Assembly (NCBI RefSeq): GCF_018614975.1
Contig: NZ_JAGGNR010000008.1
Location: 310,001-374,000 of the forward strand
Source of the DNA: Paenibacillus polymyxa
GTDB lineage: Bacteria; Bacillota; Bacilli; Paenibacillales; Paenibacillaceae
Length of the DNA stretch: 64,000 bases
Direction of reading: 5' to 3'
Shown: piece by piece, positions 25,490-35,119 of the stretch
How the letters are laid out: each line of letters begins with the position of its first letter
Numbering within the stretch: position 1 is the stretch's first letter
Notes under the pieces: model-generated
What the model was told of the DNA's origin: nothing
What the model saw: the letters and a program-made list of their open reading frames with translations, nothing else
Database searches by the model: none
Program-made: the position numbers and the translations under genes

Positions 25490-26960
25490 TCTCGTCGTTC
25501 TGCCAATTCTATTGCCTTTGATTACAGGTGTCCTGGCTCTGCTATTTTTCCGAAAAACGAATATCCAGCGGATCATTAGTGTCATTGGGCTTTTGTTTAC
25601 AGCAGCGGTCTCAACGATACTCATTACGCAGGTAGCTCAGACTGGAGTTTTAACGCTTAATATGGGTGGATGGGCACCTCCCTATGGTATTGTGCTTGTT
25701 GCGGACATGGTATCGGCGCTACTTGTCGTCGCCGCTTCCATCATTGCACTGGCGTGTCTGCTGTATGCGTTCCGCAGTGTGAACAAGGAGCGGGAAGAGC
25801 ATCACTTCTATCCGTTCTTTCATTTTCTGATCGCGGGAGTTAACGGTTCATTCCTAACCGGAGATTTGTTCAATTTGTTTGTCTGCTTTGAACTGATGCT
25901 CATCTCTTCCTATGCACTGATTGTATTGGGTAGTACGGAAAGACAGCTTCGTGAAACGATCAAATATGTCTTGATTAACATCGTTTCTTCAGCCCTGTTT
26001 GTCGCTTCCATCGGCTTCCTCTACTCCATTACTGGCACACTAAACATGGCAGATTTGTCCGTCAAAATTGCTGAAGTGGGTCAGAGCGGAGTCATTACCT
26101 TAATTGCTGTTCTCTTTCTGATCGTATTTAGCATCAAGGCCGGACTGTTCCTGTTCTTCTGGCTATCGGGCTCTTATGCGGCACCACCGGCTGTTGTCAC
26201 TGCATTGTTCGCAGGATTGCTCACCAAGGTTGGCTTGTACGCGATTGTGCGAACATTCACACTGATCTTCTATCATGATCCGGATTTCTTCCATGCGCTC
26301 ATCGGATGGATGGCTGGTGCAACGATGGTTCTTGGTGTCATCGGTGCGATCTCATACCGCGATGTAAACAAAATTCTCATCTACAACGTGGTCGCAGGTG
26401 TAGGTTTTGTCGCTTTTGGTATGGCTTCGGCCAGTCGTCCCGCGCTGGAAGGCCTGCTATTCTACATGCTTCATGACATGTTGATCAAGACATTACTGTT
26501 CCTGCTCGGCGGTGCTTTGATCGCAGTTGCCGGAACATCCAAACTCGACAACATGGGCGGGCTGATCCATCGCTATCCGCTGCTCGGCTGGATGTTCTTC
26601 ATTAGCGCACTTGCCTTGGCAGGTTTGCCGCCATTTAGTGGATTTCCGGGGAAGTTGCTTCTCTTTGAAGGAGGCTTACAGGCAGGCTTGTATGGTCTTA
26701 CCGGCATTGCTGTGCTTTCGAGCTTGTTGATGTTATATTCCGTACTACGCATCTTCATCCAAGCGTTCTGGGGCGAACCGCCTGCCGGGGTTACAAGACG
26801 CCCTTACGCGGTGAACGGCCTTCTGATTCCTGCCGGAATTCTGTTTGTATTCATCATCGTAATGGGTGTGGGGGCTGAAGGCATGTTTCAATTGACCTCC
26901 CGCGCAGGCGATATTCTACTGCATCCCAATATTTATATTGATGCCGTATTGAAGGAGTAG
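25482..26960 (+). CDS. mrpD: Mrp Na+/H+ antiporter subunit D
   Basis: 492 residues, NuoN/NuoM-like antiporter subunit with about 14 helices. Conserved membrane Glu in NLFVCFELMLISSYALIVL and Lys in IFSIKAGLFLFFW-type and GGLIHRYPLLGWMF regions match the proton-translocation pathway of the family. Preceded by AAGGGGGCG and overlapping mrpC. Confidence 0.93.
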   Translation: MNNLVVLPILLPLITGVLALLFFRKTNIQRIISVIGLLFTAAVSTILITQVAQTGVLTLNMGGWAPPYGIVLVADMVSALLVVAASIIALACLLYAFRSVNKEREEHHFYPFFHFLIAGVNGSFLTGDLFNLFVCFELMLISSYALIVLGSTERQLRETIKYVLINIVSSALFVASIGFLYSITGTLNMADLSVKIAEVGQSGVITLIAVLFLIVFSIKAGLFLFFWLSGSYAAPPAVVTALFAGLLTKVGLYAIVRTFTLIFYHDPDFFHALIGWMAGATMVLGVIGAISYRDVNKILIYNVVAGVGFVAFGMASASRPALEGLLFYMLHDMLIKTLLFLLGGALIAVAGTSKLDNMGGLIHRYPLLGWMFFISALALAGLPPFSGFPGKLLLFEGGLQAGLYGLTGIAVLSSLLMLYSVLRIFIQAFWGEPPAGVTRRPYAVNGLLIPAGILFVFIIVMGVGAEGMFQLTSRAGDILLHPNIYIDAVLKE

Positions 26961-26966
26961 ATGTCT

Positions 26967-27443
26967 ATGGCCTTTCAGATTGTACTGAATCTTATCATTG
27001 CTTTTGTATGGATGTTTCTGAACAACGCCTGGAATGGTGTTGGTTTTCTCATAGGTTACCTGCTCGGACTGCTCCTCATCGGAGGGATGCGCAGATTCTT
27101 CCCACAGCGCTTCTATATTGTGCGAGTCTGGGCCATCTTCAAACTGATTACCCTGCTATTCAAGGAACTGGTGCGAGCCAGCATTGAGGTTATACGCCAG
27201 ATTATCAAGCCCAAGCTCGATATAAGGCCAGGTATTTTCACGTATAAAACTCAATTGTCCTCGGATTGGGAAGTTACTCTGCTCTGTCTGCTTATCTCAC
27301 TGACACCAGGTTCTCTGCCGCTTGAGATCTCGGGTAATCAACGCAAACTGTTTATCCACGCACTGGATATCAAGGATGAACAGAAAATGAGAGATGATAT
27401 CCAAAATACATTTGAAAAAGCAATTATGGAGGTGACGCGTTAA
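26967..27443 (+). CDS. mrpE: Mrp Na+/H+ antiporter subunit E
   Basis: About 158 residues; two N-terminal hydrophobic helices and a soluble C-terminal half (YKTQLSSDWEVTLLCLLISL; TPGSLPLEIS). An ATG at 26961 is also in frame, but it lies only 3 bases from the AAGGAG site while the ATG at 26967 is 9 bases away, so the latter is preferred. Its stop codon shares one base with the start of mrpF. Confidence 0.92.
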   Translation: MAFQIVLNLIIAFVWMFLNNAWNGVGFLIGYLLGLLLIGGMRRFFPQRFYIVRVWAIFKLITLLFKELVRASIEVIRQIIKPKLDIRPGIFTYKTQLSSDWEVTLLCLLISLTPGSLPLEISGNQRKLFIHALDIKDEQKMRDDIQNTFEKAIMEVTR

Positions 27444-27727
27444 TGTTATCCTCACTGTTGTTCATCTCATTGCTCATTCTCTCCTTGGCCGTTCTTGGTT
27501 GCTTGTACAGGGTGCTTCGGGGACCATCCATGGCTGATCGGATCACGGCACTGGATACCATCGGTATCAATGTGATTGCCATCGTTGCCGTTCTATCGAT
27601 GATGCTGCAAACCCAAGCCTATCTGGATATTATCTTGCTGATTGGCATTTTGGCTTTTCTAAGTACAGTGGCATTTGCACGTTATATTGAACGGGGGGCG
27701 GTATTCAAAAATGATGGAGATCGTTAA
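27443..27727 (+). CDS. mrpF: Mrp Na+/H+ antiporter subunit F
   Basis: 94 residues with three transmembrane helices and the family pattern VLRGPSMADRITALDTIGIN and DIILLIGILAFLSTVAFARY. GGAGGTGA lies 7 bases before the ATG. Overlaps mrpE by one base and mrpG by 17. Confidence 0.93.
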   Translation: MLSSLLFISLLILSLAVLGCLYRVLRGPSMADRITALDTIGINVIAIVAVLSMMLQTQAYLDIILLIGILAFLSTVAFARYIERGAVFKNDGDR

Positions 27728-28103
27728 AGTAACCGCTGAAACAGCTATAGGTCTACTCGTACTGCTCGGTGCATTACTCAGTGCACTCAGTGCATTCGGA
27801 CTTATTCGTCTGCCTGATGTATATCTGCGAGCCCATGCCGCAACCAAAAGTATGACACTTGGTGTCTTCTGTGTACTGAGCGCTACGTTTTTCTTCTTTT
27901 GGTACTTCGACAACTATATCAGTGCCCGCTTGTTGCTAGGTATCCTGTTTGTATTCATCACGGCTCCGGTCGCCGGACATCTGAACGGACGGGCCGCCTA
28001 TCGCACAGATGTACCACTCTGGGAGCAGAGCGTGCAAGATGAACTGGAACCCTTGTTAAAAGGGAAAAAGGTGAACCATGAAGCCAGGGACATGATAGAG
28101 TAA
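27711..28103 (+). CDS. mrpG: Mrp Na+/H+ antiporter subunit G
   Basis: About 130 residues, three helices, family pattern LSAFGLIRLPDVYLRAHAAT. The ATG at 27711 (MMEIVKV) is chosen because GGGGGGCGG lies upstream; the frame extends 12 codons further into mrpF without a site. Last gene of the operon, followed by a strong terminator. Confidence 0.92.
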   Translation: MMEIVKVTAETAIGLLVLLGALLSALSAFGLIRLPDVYLRAHAATKSMTLGVFCVLSATFFFFWYFDNYISARLLLGILFVFITAPVAGHLNGRAAYRTDVPLWEQSVQDELEPLLKGKKVNHEARDMIE

Positions 28104-28123
28104 TCTCCCGTCCCAGACATAGC

Positions 28124-28184
28124 AATACCCCCGAGGATCAGCTGCTGTTTCGCGGCATGTTCCCGGGGGTATTTTTTATTTTTC
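28124..28184 (+). terminator. Rho-independent terminator of the mrp operon
   Basis: AATACCCCCG pairs with CGGGGGTATT around a long loop, followed by TTTTATTTTT, 20 bases after mrpG. Confidence 0.9.
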
Positions 28185-28235
28185 ATACATGGATCATATC
28201 AATCACTGATTATGCAGACTGATTAAGTAGTAAAG

Positions 28236-29408
28236 TCAGAATCCATTCAGCCCCTGTCTTCTCAGATCCGCAGCCACAATACGTGCAAGCTCCGCAGCCC
28301 CTTGACGATTCGGATGCAGACTATCCCCTGTCATATACAGAGCAAGTGTTGCCGCTGGACCAATGGACGTGAAATAGGCAGAACTTAACTTATTCAGTTC
28401 AACAAGAGTAACCCCCTCTTCTTGAGCCAGTGCACGGGTGGATGGATTGTACCAGCGGTTCTCCGCTTGATGTACATTGGCTGTATTAAAGTCTGTTGCA
28501 CGGCCCTGGGGCGTGGAGAGGATGACTGTTGCTCCTTTGTTCTTCGCCTGACGCACCATGTCCCGCATAATCTCCTTGAACTGCGCCTCCGTTGTATTGT
28601 TCTTGGCATTGGTATCATTAATTCCGAATTGCAAAATAAAATAATCTCCAGGCTTGATATACTTGAGAATTGCCTCCATCTGACCATCATCGCGGAATCC
28701 TCTTGCAAACTGACCACTTGATGCCATATTGCGAACCTGGAAGGTAGAATTGTTCACATAAGACGGCAACAGCTGCCCCCAACCTCCTTGTACACTGCTG
28801 ACAAGCGGATAGTAATTGCAGACTGTTGAATCACCACCAACGTAGATCGTGCGGTTGGTAACGGTCTGATTGGATAACTTCCGGATTTCGAGTGCACTCA
28901 GTGTGAAGGCGGTGCCTGTCTTTCCTTCCGTAACCAGCAGGTTTAATTGCCCGTCAGTCACCGGAATTTGAAATTGGTCCGTCGCCCCGTTGCCCGTCAT
29001 ATTAATGATCTGGTAGACACCTTCTGCAGCCACGCTGGCTCTGGCAGTATTACCCAGTACCACTTTAACTTCATATAGGCCATTGGACAGATTTACATTG
29101 AAGGTATTGGTGCTCTTGGTGCCGTACGTCAGAAACTGCACAGCGTCACTCTTAACCCCGCTTCCCGAGGCAGACACATTCCTCATCTGTGCAGGTGTGT
29201 TGAAGCCATAGCCCTTCGTAGGCGTATAGGCATCTCCTGCGGACACGCCTGTGTAACCGCTCTCAACAGCACCCGAACCAAAATCAAATCTGTAATTGTC
29301 CGTTGCCGCTTCGGCGACTTGCCCTCCACTGCTTCCCAAACCGATGCCCATGGTACTCGCAAACAGAACAAGACAGAGCAGAAGTTTTACCGATATTGAC
29401 CATTTCAT
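28236..29408 (-). CDS. Secreted SGNH esterase, rhamnogalacturonan acetylesterase-like
   Basis: About 390 residues. The signal peptide ends at EAATDNY. Residues about 35-185 form a beta-sandwich module (YRFDFGSGAV ... TAFTLSALEIRKL) of the malectin/CBM-like type found ahead of such esterases. The catalytic SGNH domain shows GGDST (Ser), GWGQ (Gly), FGINDTN (Asn) and DSLHPNRQG (Asp-x-x-His). This layout matches rhamnogalacturonan acetylesterases of the RhgT type, which remove acetyl groups from pectin. The ATG at 29408 follows AGGAGA. It lies 50 bases downstream of an alpha/beta hydrolase gene, forming a probable deacylation unit. Confidence 0.87.
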   Translation of the reverse strand: MKWSISVKLLLCLVLFASTMGIGLGSSGGQVAEAATDNYRFDFGSGAVESGYTGVSAGDAYTPTKGYGFNTPAQMRNVSASGSGVKSDAVQFLTYGTKSTNTFNVNLSNGLYEVKVVLGNTARASVAAEGVYQIINMTGNGATDQFQIPVTDGQLNLLVTEGKTGTAFTLSALEIRKLSNQTVTNRTIYVGGDSTVCNYYPLVSSVQGGWGQLLPSYVNNSTFQVRNMASSGQFARGFRDDGQMEAILKYIKPGDYFILQFGINDTNAKNNTTEAQFKEIMRDMVRQAKNKGATVILSTPQGRATDFNTANVHQAENRWYNPSTRALAQEEGVTLVELNKLSSAYFTSIGPAATLALYMTGDSLHPNRQGAAELARIVAADLRRQGLNGF

Positions 29409-29459
29409 CACTGAATTCTCCTCTCGAATCAGAATTAAATTGGTGCATGATCCTCAGCT

Positions 29460-30479
29460 TCACAGAACTTGGTCAAGCCAGTCATAGGCCTTTGCCCCGC
29501 TAATCTCATGTCCACCTGTAAAGAAATCCGCATCCAGTGATTCTGATGCTCCCGCCTGCTCATATATGTGTGTCAAACGGGCATACGCCTCTCTCGCTGT
29601 ATGGATCGGGAACACCTGATCATCACTTCCTGCTTCAATAAAAAGTGGCCTAGGCACAATCAGGCCGATGAGATCCGGCAACTCCGCTTCACGCAGGATA
29701 CCTGGTACATAGTTGTCCAGACAATGGTTCCGATCCAGTATACTGCCCTGGAAAGTACTTGCATAACCACTTACTACAGTTGCCCGGAACCGTTCATCCA
29801 ACGCGGCTGTAAATGCGGTCACCAGACCGCCACCCGAGATACCCATGCTTCCAATTCGCTCCGAATCCACTTCAGGTCGTGTCGATACATAATCCAGTAC
29901 TCGTGTTGTTTCATACACCCTATGACCGGCGAGGGTCTTCCCCACCATGAGCAGATGCGCAGCAATCTTCGTACAGGAACTCGCCCCTGGTGGCGCATCG
30001 CGGTCCTCTTCCAATCTTCGATCACCAAATCCGAGCAGCTCTGGAGCCGCAACCACATATCCACGCTTCACAAGAGCTACTGCAAAGTCCTTGTGTAATC
30101 CGGCCTCTCCTGTTCGTGGTGATCCATCCGGTTCCATGCCAGTGATCTCACGGCTGCCATATCCATGCCCATGACAAGCAACGATAGCAGGTCTCTTGTT
30201 TTCGATAATGCTTCCATCACCCGGAATTAATAAATATACAGGCATACGAAGTCCTGCATAGGTCGTGATTTCAATCCGCTCCCGAATATAGCCGTCACAC
30301 ATAATGCGCTCTAGTAAGACAGGATTCAGTGCTGCCGCCATCGTTGGAAAACCGCCCAGCCGTTCTTTCACGCGTGTACGAAACTGACTGCGCCATAACT
30401 CCAGGGGTTGATCTGCATGATACGCGGAACGACCACGAAGATGCGTTTGTTGTTGTAGATAGGCTTCAATATCAGACAT
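29460..30479 (-). CDS. Alpha/beta hydrolase, acetyl-ester hydrolase type
   Basis: About 340 residues. Canonical fold features: oxyanion region RPAIVACHGHGYG, nucleophile elbow MGISGGG, acid region EAGSDDQVFP, catalytic His in TGGHEISG. The N-terminal helical extension and a large lid resemble the acetyl-xylan-esterase/Abhydrolase_7 group. No signal peptide, so it is probably cytosolic and acts on imported acylated oligosaccharides (inference). The ATG at 30479 has GGAGGG 11 bases upstream; the frame continues 23 codons further without a better site. Co-oriented with the secreted SGNH esterase. Confidence 0.78.
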   Translation of the reverse strand: MSDIEAYLQQQTHLRGRSAYHADQPLELWRSQFRTRVKERLGGFPTMAAALNPVLLERIMCDGYIRERIEITTYAGLRMPVYLLIPGDGSIIENKRPAIVACHGHGYGSREITGMEPDGSPRTGEAGLHKDFAVALVKRGYVVAAPELLGFGDRRLEEDRDAPPGASSCTKIAAHLLMVGKTLAGHRVYETTRVLDYVSTRPEVDSERIGSMGISGGGLVTAFTAALDERFRATVVSGYASTFQGSILDRNHCLDNYVPGILREAELPDLIGLIVPRPLFIEAGSDDQVFPIHTAREAYARLTHIYEQAGASESLDADFFTGGHEISGAKAYDWLDQVL

Positions 30480-30669
30480 GAGCCTGTGTCCCTCCTGTTT
30501 TTCGTAGGATAACGTAGATAAAAGACTGTCATAAGGAATTAATCTCATCCATTATAGAACATCAATGTCACCCATGAATTGAACATGTTTGCCTGTTTTG
30601 AATAGATTCACACGATTTCTAGCCAAAAAAAGGATATCTCCAACCTAAGACAGGTTACGGAAATACCCT

Positions 30670-32901
30670 TCATTTCATCTGACCTGGCAGCCACCAGTTC
30701 CACCTGCCCATTAATTTCATCAAAGCAGGTACCAGTATTAAACGGATTAATGTAACGTCAATCAACACCGCTGCCATGATTCCGATCCCTAACTGCCTCA
30801 CACCTGTGACTTCAGCAAAAGCAAACGGCACGGTCACCGCAAGCAGAATGGCCGCTGCGGAGGTAACCAGACGGCCTGTAGAAGCCAATCCCTGCTGAAC
30901 AGCCACATCACTGTCTCCGGTTCGTCTATACACTTCCTGAATACGGCTCAGCATAAACACACCATAATCCATGGATATGCCAAACACCAATCCTGCAATG
31001 AATACCGGAATCATAATGGCAATGGCTGACTGCTCCATACCCAGATGTCCTTCATTGAACACCCATACCAATATGCCAAATGAAGCGGCTAAACTGAGCA
31101 GATTCATCAGAATTGCCTTGATTGGAATGAGCATTGATCGGAATGCCGCCAGTAACACAAGATAATTGGTGACCACTACAAATACCAGCACTTTGGGCAG
31201 TTGACTTGTGACTTCCTGCATTATTTCATACTGCTTGGCAGCTTCCCCACCATAACGTAGTTTTACGTTGTTGGAACCAAGCGTATGATCGCTATTCCTC
31301 ATTCGTTCCAGCCAGTCTGCAACCTGTTGCGAACCAGGCTCCCCGTGCACGGTGGCTATCAATCGTATGGAATGATCAGAGACCGTTGAACGCAGCCATG
31401 CCGTCCTTGTTGACCCCCTGCCTTCGATGGAAGGAGTGAGCGACGACGGTGGAATCCGAAAAAGGCTTTGTGAGCCATTTTGATTCGGCTGTAATCGGCC
31501 CCATGGTGAAACAATGCTCAATACGTCTGAGTCCTGCAGTAGTTGACGGGCTTTGTTGTAAGCCATCTGCCAGTGAGATGCAGTCAACAGTTCCTGCTGT
31601 CCACCAATCACCATCTCAATGGTAGAGGTATTCTTTTGCCCAAAATCATGTTGCAACTGCTCTGCTGCCTGCCGGGACTCCATTCTCTCTGGCAGTGAAG
31701 AAGCATCCGGGACGGACAGTTCCAACCGTGTCACTGGATAAACACACAGGAGCAGCACAACCGTACCTCCAATGGCCATACTGACTGGTCGTATCATGAC
31801 CATTGCTGACCATCGATGCCAGACCGAGCGTCTGGGTAACAAATGGACTAATTTTCGCCTGAAGACACGGTCAGCAGACAGTGATAGCAGAGCTGGCAGC
31901 AGCGTAACATTTAACAGTAGCGACAGGAGCAGAACAATAATGGCCCCCAAGGAGACACTCAGAAACATCGGCAGTCTGATCCAGAGCAAACCCAGCAGCC
32001 CAAGAAGCACGCAAGCTGCCGAGAACAACACCGCTCTGCCTGCTGTACGCAATGTTAGCTGAAGAATCTCGCTCTGCATATCCAGGCTTCTGCCAAGAAC
32101 ATTAGCTTTGCCTTCATCTTCATAGGCCCGCTGAACTTCTTCTCTGTACCTGCTCAGGATGATCAGGGCAAAATCTATACTGAGTGCCATGCCCACCATG
32201 GGAATCACATTAATGATAAAATTGGACAATTCCAGATGATAACCAAGGAGTGACGTGACTCCCATAGCGGTAATCACAGCACTGATACCCATCATGACAG
32301 CAATCAATGCGGCATATAGCCCCCTGAATGCAAAACACAAAACGATCAGGGCAATCGGCAGCCCCACCATCTCTGCCCGTTCCAGATCACGAAAGCTCAG
32401 ATGATTGACATCCTGCTGGACGACTGCCTTTCCCGTCAATTGCACCGTACCTGGACCGTCTGTTGCCAGCACGGCGCGCAACTGCTCCAGCGGAGGACCT
32501 ATCTGATGCGGGGGCACATCCATTTTCACAAGGGCATATGCCCTATGGTCTTGCAGCGTCACGCTTTCGCTAACATCCAGAGGGGACGTGATAGAGGTTA
32601 CCGCTGGCAGCACTTGGACCTGTGTCAGGCGATCCTTGATCCACTGTCGAAACTGTAACGGCGAGGCATTTTCCTTTTTCTCAAAAACCAAAATAACCGG
32701 ATCAGCAGGAGAACCAAATTCGTCCTCCAGAACAAGCTCAACTGCTTGTGCATCCCCGTGAATCCGTTTCAATCCGTGATCCTGAACAATGTCAGGCAAC
32801 TTCCAGGCCCAGACCGCTGACATCCCGATGATAAACACCCAGCAGAGAATAATGAACCGCGGATATCGGCTGATGAAGGCAGCAAGTCTGCGATAACCCA
32901 T
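30670..32901 (-). CDS. MMPL/RND-family lipid exporter
   Basis: 743 residues with two repeated halves, each a helix, a large extracytoplasmic loop and five helices. Both sterol-sensing-like signatures with the transmembrane Asp are present: GMALSIDFALIILSRYREE and GISMDYGVFMLSRIQE. MMPL proteins export hydrophobic molecules using proton motive force. GAGGAG precedes the ATG. It lies 107 bases downstream of the type III polyketide synthase on the same strand with no terminator recognised between, so it is a strong candidate exporter for the polyketide or a lipid made from it. Confidence 0.88.
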   Translation of the reverse strand: MGYRRLAAFISRYPRFIILCWVFIIGMSAVWAWKLPDIVQDHGLKRIHGDAQAVELVLEDEFGSPADPVILVFEKKENASPLQFRQWIKDRLTQVQVLPAVTSITSPLDVSESVTLQDHRAYALVKMDVPPHQIGPPLEQLRAVLATDGPGTVQLTGKAVVQQDVNHLSFRDLERAEMVGLPIALIVLCFAFRGLYAALIAVMMGISAVITAMGVTSLLGYHLELSNFIINVIPMVGMALSIDFALIILSRYREEVQRAYEDEGKANVLGRSLDMQSEILQLTLRTAGRAVLFSAACVLLGLLGLLWIRLPMFLSVSLGAIIVLLLSLLLNVTLLPALLSLSADRVFRRKLVHLLPRRSVWHRWSAMVMIRPVSMAIGGTVVLLLCVYPVTRLELSVPDASSLPERMESRQAAEQLQHDFGQKNTSTIEMVIGGQQELLTASHWQMAYNKARQLLQDSDVLSIVSPWGRLQPNQNGSQSLFRIPPSSLTPSIEGRGSTRTAWLRSTVSDHSIRLIATVHGEPGSQQVADWLERMRNSDHTLGSNNVKLRYGGEAAKQYEIMQEVTSQLPKVLVFVVVTNYLVLLAAFRSMLIPIKAILMNLLSLAASFGILVWVFNEGHLGMEQSAIAIMIPVFIAGLVFGISMDYGVFMLSRIQEVYRRTGDSDVAVQQGLASTGRLVTSAAAILLAVTVPFAFAEVTGVRQLGIGIMAAVLIDVTLIRLILVPALMKLMGRWNWWLPGQMK

Positions 32902-33008
32902 ACCTAAGCTCCTCTGCGATCAGATTAACATTCGATTATGTTCATCGGTAAGATCATAATCACATTCATACACTTGCGGTGCGAATCTCCTTCACTCAGG
33001 TTCGCGAA

Positions 33009-34163
33009 CTATTGAATGCCATGATTCACAGGTGTTCTGTTCGCAACGGGGGCAGGGATGTATGTAAAAGGAAGTAACTCTGCCGTCAGTCCCGGGCCAA
33101 AGGCCAGCGCTATCCCACTGGAATGCTCTTCCTTCTGTCTGTAATCCTCGCGGATGGCTTGGAGAACAAAAAGAATCGTCACGGACGACAGGTTGCCATA
33201 ATCCCGCAGGATGTTGCGGCTGTAGGAGACCTGCTGATCTGTCAACTGATATAGCTTCTGAACGGCATCCACGATGCCTCTGCCTCCCGGATGGATCGCC
33301 CATATTTCCGGTAAACCGCTCCCCTCCAGCAACCGCTCTACCTCTGGACCGAGATGCAAACCAAGCAGCTTCGGAATCTGTGGTGACAGGTAGAGATCAA
33401 AGCCTGTATTGCCCACTTCCCAGATCATTTCTTCTGCACAATCCGGGAGCAGCGTTGAGTGCCCTCGGCCCAGTCGAAAACATTCATTGCGGTCTGTTCC
33501 GGACGCACCAATAACACAGGCAGAGGCGCCGTCTCCGAAGAACGATGCGGCATACAGGTCGTCCCGTTTGGCAGATGGCTGAAAGTGAAGTGTGCATAGT
33601 TCCACACACACGATGAGAACTGTAGCCTTCTGGTCTGTCGTTACAATGGAATTCGCCAGTTGGATCGCCTTCAGACCGGCTGCACATCCTTGAAACACCA
33701 GTGGAATCCGGTTGATCTGCGGTGACAGTTCAAGCTGCTGGATCAGCCGAACATCAAGTCCGGGCAGGAATTGCCCCGTGCAACTCACCGTAATGAGATG
33801 TGTAATTTCCGAGGAGGTTACGTCTGCATCCTGAAGGGCCTGTCCGGCCGCCTCGAGACCAAGTGGAACAGCAGCAGCTTTGTATTTGCCCATACGCTCG
33901 GATGTAGTCGGAACCTCTTCCGCATTGGTAAAGGGTAAATATCGGCAAGAATCAACAGGCTCAAGCAGATTCGGTTCACACGTATACCGAGTCTCCACAC
34001 CGCACTGATTAAAGATTCGTTTCGCCCACCTTCTCGCATCTGGCTCATGTTCCAGCGCTTGCGCGAGACGGGCAGATACATCTTTTTGCTCAATACGGTG
34101 TGCAGGCCACGCAGTTCCTATTCCCATAATACTTGCCCCGGTAGTTGCCTCAAGCTGGTTCAT
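33009..34163 (-). CDS. Type III polyketide synthase (chalcone/stilbene synthase family)
   Basis: 384 residues. Catalytic triad visible: Cys160 in VFQGCAAGLKAI, His291 in WAIHPGGRG, Asn324 in DYGNLSSVTI; the family GFGPG-like loop reads AFGPGLTAE. These homodimeric enzymes extend an acyl-CoA with malonyl-CoA and cyclise it; bacterial relatives (Bacillus BpsA) make alkylpyrones from long-chain acyl-CoA. The usual downstream bpsB methyltransferase is absent and replaced by the MMPL gene. AGGAGGG precedes the ATG. A promoter with an overlapping 21-bp palindrome lies about 60 bases upstream (34212-34248). The product cannot be predicted from sequence alone. Confidence 0.92.
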   Translation of the reverse strand: MNQLEATTGASIMGIGTAWPAHRIEQKDVSARLAQALEHEPDARRWAKRIFNQCGVETRYTCEPNLLEPVDSCRYLPFTNAEEVPTTSERMGKYKAAAVPLGLEAAGQALQDADVTSSEITHLITVSCTGQFLPGLDVRLIQQLELSPQINRIPLVFQGCAAGLKAIQLANSIVTTDQKATVLIVCVELCTLHFQPSAKRDDLYAASFFGDGASACVIGASGTDRNECFRLGRGHSTLLPDCAEEMIWEVGNTGFDLYLSPQIPKLLGLHLGPEVERLLEGSGLPEIWAIHPGGRGIVDAVQKLYQLTDQQVSYSRNILRDYGNLSSVTILFVLQAIREDYRQKEEHSSGIALAFGPGLTAELLPFTYIPAPVANRTPVNHGIQ

Positions 34164-34211
34164 CGGCTTACCCTCCTATATCGTACATGTTCAAAAGCAA
34201 GCTTTCTAAAC

Positions 34212-34248
34212 AACCTATATATAAAATAGGTTCATATGAAATGTGCAA
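34212..34248 (-). promoter_or_regulatory. Promoter and palindromic operator of the type III PKS operon
   Basis: Minus strand: -35 TTGCAC (34243-34248), 17-base spacer, -10 TTTATA (34220-34225). A perfect inverted repeat AACCTAT-N7-ATAGGTT (34212-34232) covers the -10, the position of a repressor site. The cognate repressor is not evident nearby. Confidence 0.5.
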
Positions 34249-34302
34249 GATATAGTACAAGTCTATTCACTACCTGTCCTGTTTATGTTCATATTAACAA
34301 GT

Positions 34303-34347
34303 AAAGGCGGACAACATATGCGAGTTTCGCACGTGCTGTCCACCTTT
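34303..34347 (-). terminator. Long hairpin downstream of the flavin reductase
   Basis: 21-bp arms starting AAAGG and ending CCTTT close a three-base loop. On the minus strand 20 of 21 positions pair when G-U is allowed, against 17 on the plus strand, so it probably acts in minus-strand RNA. The following U-tract is poor (ACTTGTT). Confidence 0.6.
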
Positions 34348-34395
34348 GCTACCGGATTAAACCCATTCCTATATTACATATTCGATCTGTCAGAA

Positions 34396-35016
34396 CTATT
34401 CAGGTCGAATCACCGTGAATCTCTCTCCAAGCTTGGCATAATCATTACCCGCCAGCCGGCTGACTGGTTTCAAATGATCCATCAGGATATAGCCCTTGTC
34501 CGGATTATAGACTTGTTCGCTGAAATGATACTGCACAATGCGTACCAGCAACAGGTCACTCACCGGTTTACCATCATCATTCGTGATGGGAATGTGCTGA
34601 TACAGCTCACACTCCATCCGAATAAGTGCTTCCTTTATTCCTGGCACAGTGACCTTTGTACTTGGCACTGTGGTGAGTTCCGTCCGCTCAAGCTCACTTT
34701 CGTGGGGTTCAAGTAAGGCTGCTGTCTCATTCACTTCTGTTATGATCGCTTCGTCACAGATATGCACGACCAGTTCTTGATGAGCAAGCACATTACGTGC
34801 AGTATCTTTCATAATGCCGTTTTTACGTGCAATGGATATGGATAACAGCGGTGGGTCCGAACTAACCACATTAAAGAAACTAAAAGGCGCTGCATTGATC
34901 ACACCATTCTCATCTGAAAGTGTCGTTACAAAAGCAATTGGACGTGGCACCACCGAACCACTCATCAGTTTATAATTGTCTTTTCCCGTTATTTCACGTG
35001 GATCCAATGTATACAT
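34396..35016 (-). CDS. Flavin reductase-like FMN-binding split-barrel protein
   Basis: 206 residues. The Flavin_Reduct pattern includes SGSVVPRPIAFVTTLSDENG, INAAPFSFFNVVSSDPPLLS and an AxHQELVVHICDE core. It probably binds FMN and transfers electrons from NAD(P)H to flavin or to another acceptor; the specific reaction is unknown. GGAAGGGG precedes the ATG. Monocistronic with a long hairpin downstream. Confidence 0.85.
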   Translation of the reverse strand: MYTLDPREITGKDNYKLMSGSVVPRPIAFVTTLSDENGVINAAPFSFFNVVSSDPPLLSISIARKNGIMKDTARNVLAHQELVVHICDEAIITEVNETAALLEPHESELERTELTTVPSTKVTVPGIKEALIRMECELYQHIPITNDDGKPVSDLLLVRIVQYHFSEQVYNPDKGYILMDHLKPVSRLAGNDYAKLGERFTVIRPE

Positions 35017-35119
35017 ATGTAAATATCCCCTTCCCTGCTCGTGTAATAAGTGACTCTTTCATTTCAAGACACGATAATACACTATTTCATTATTATATAA
35101 TCAAAAATGCTGAATTAAC

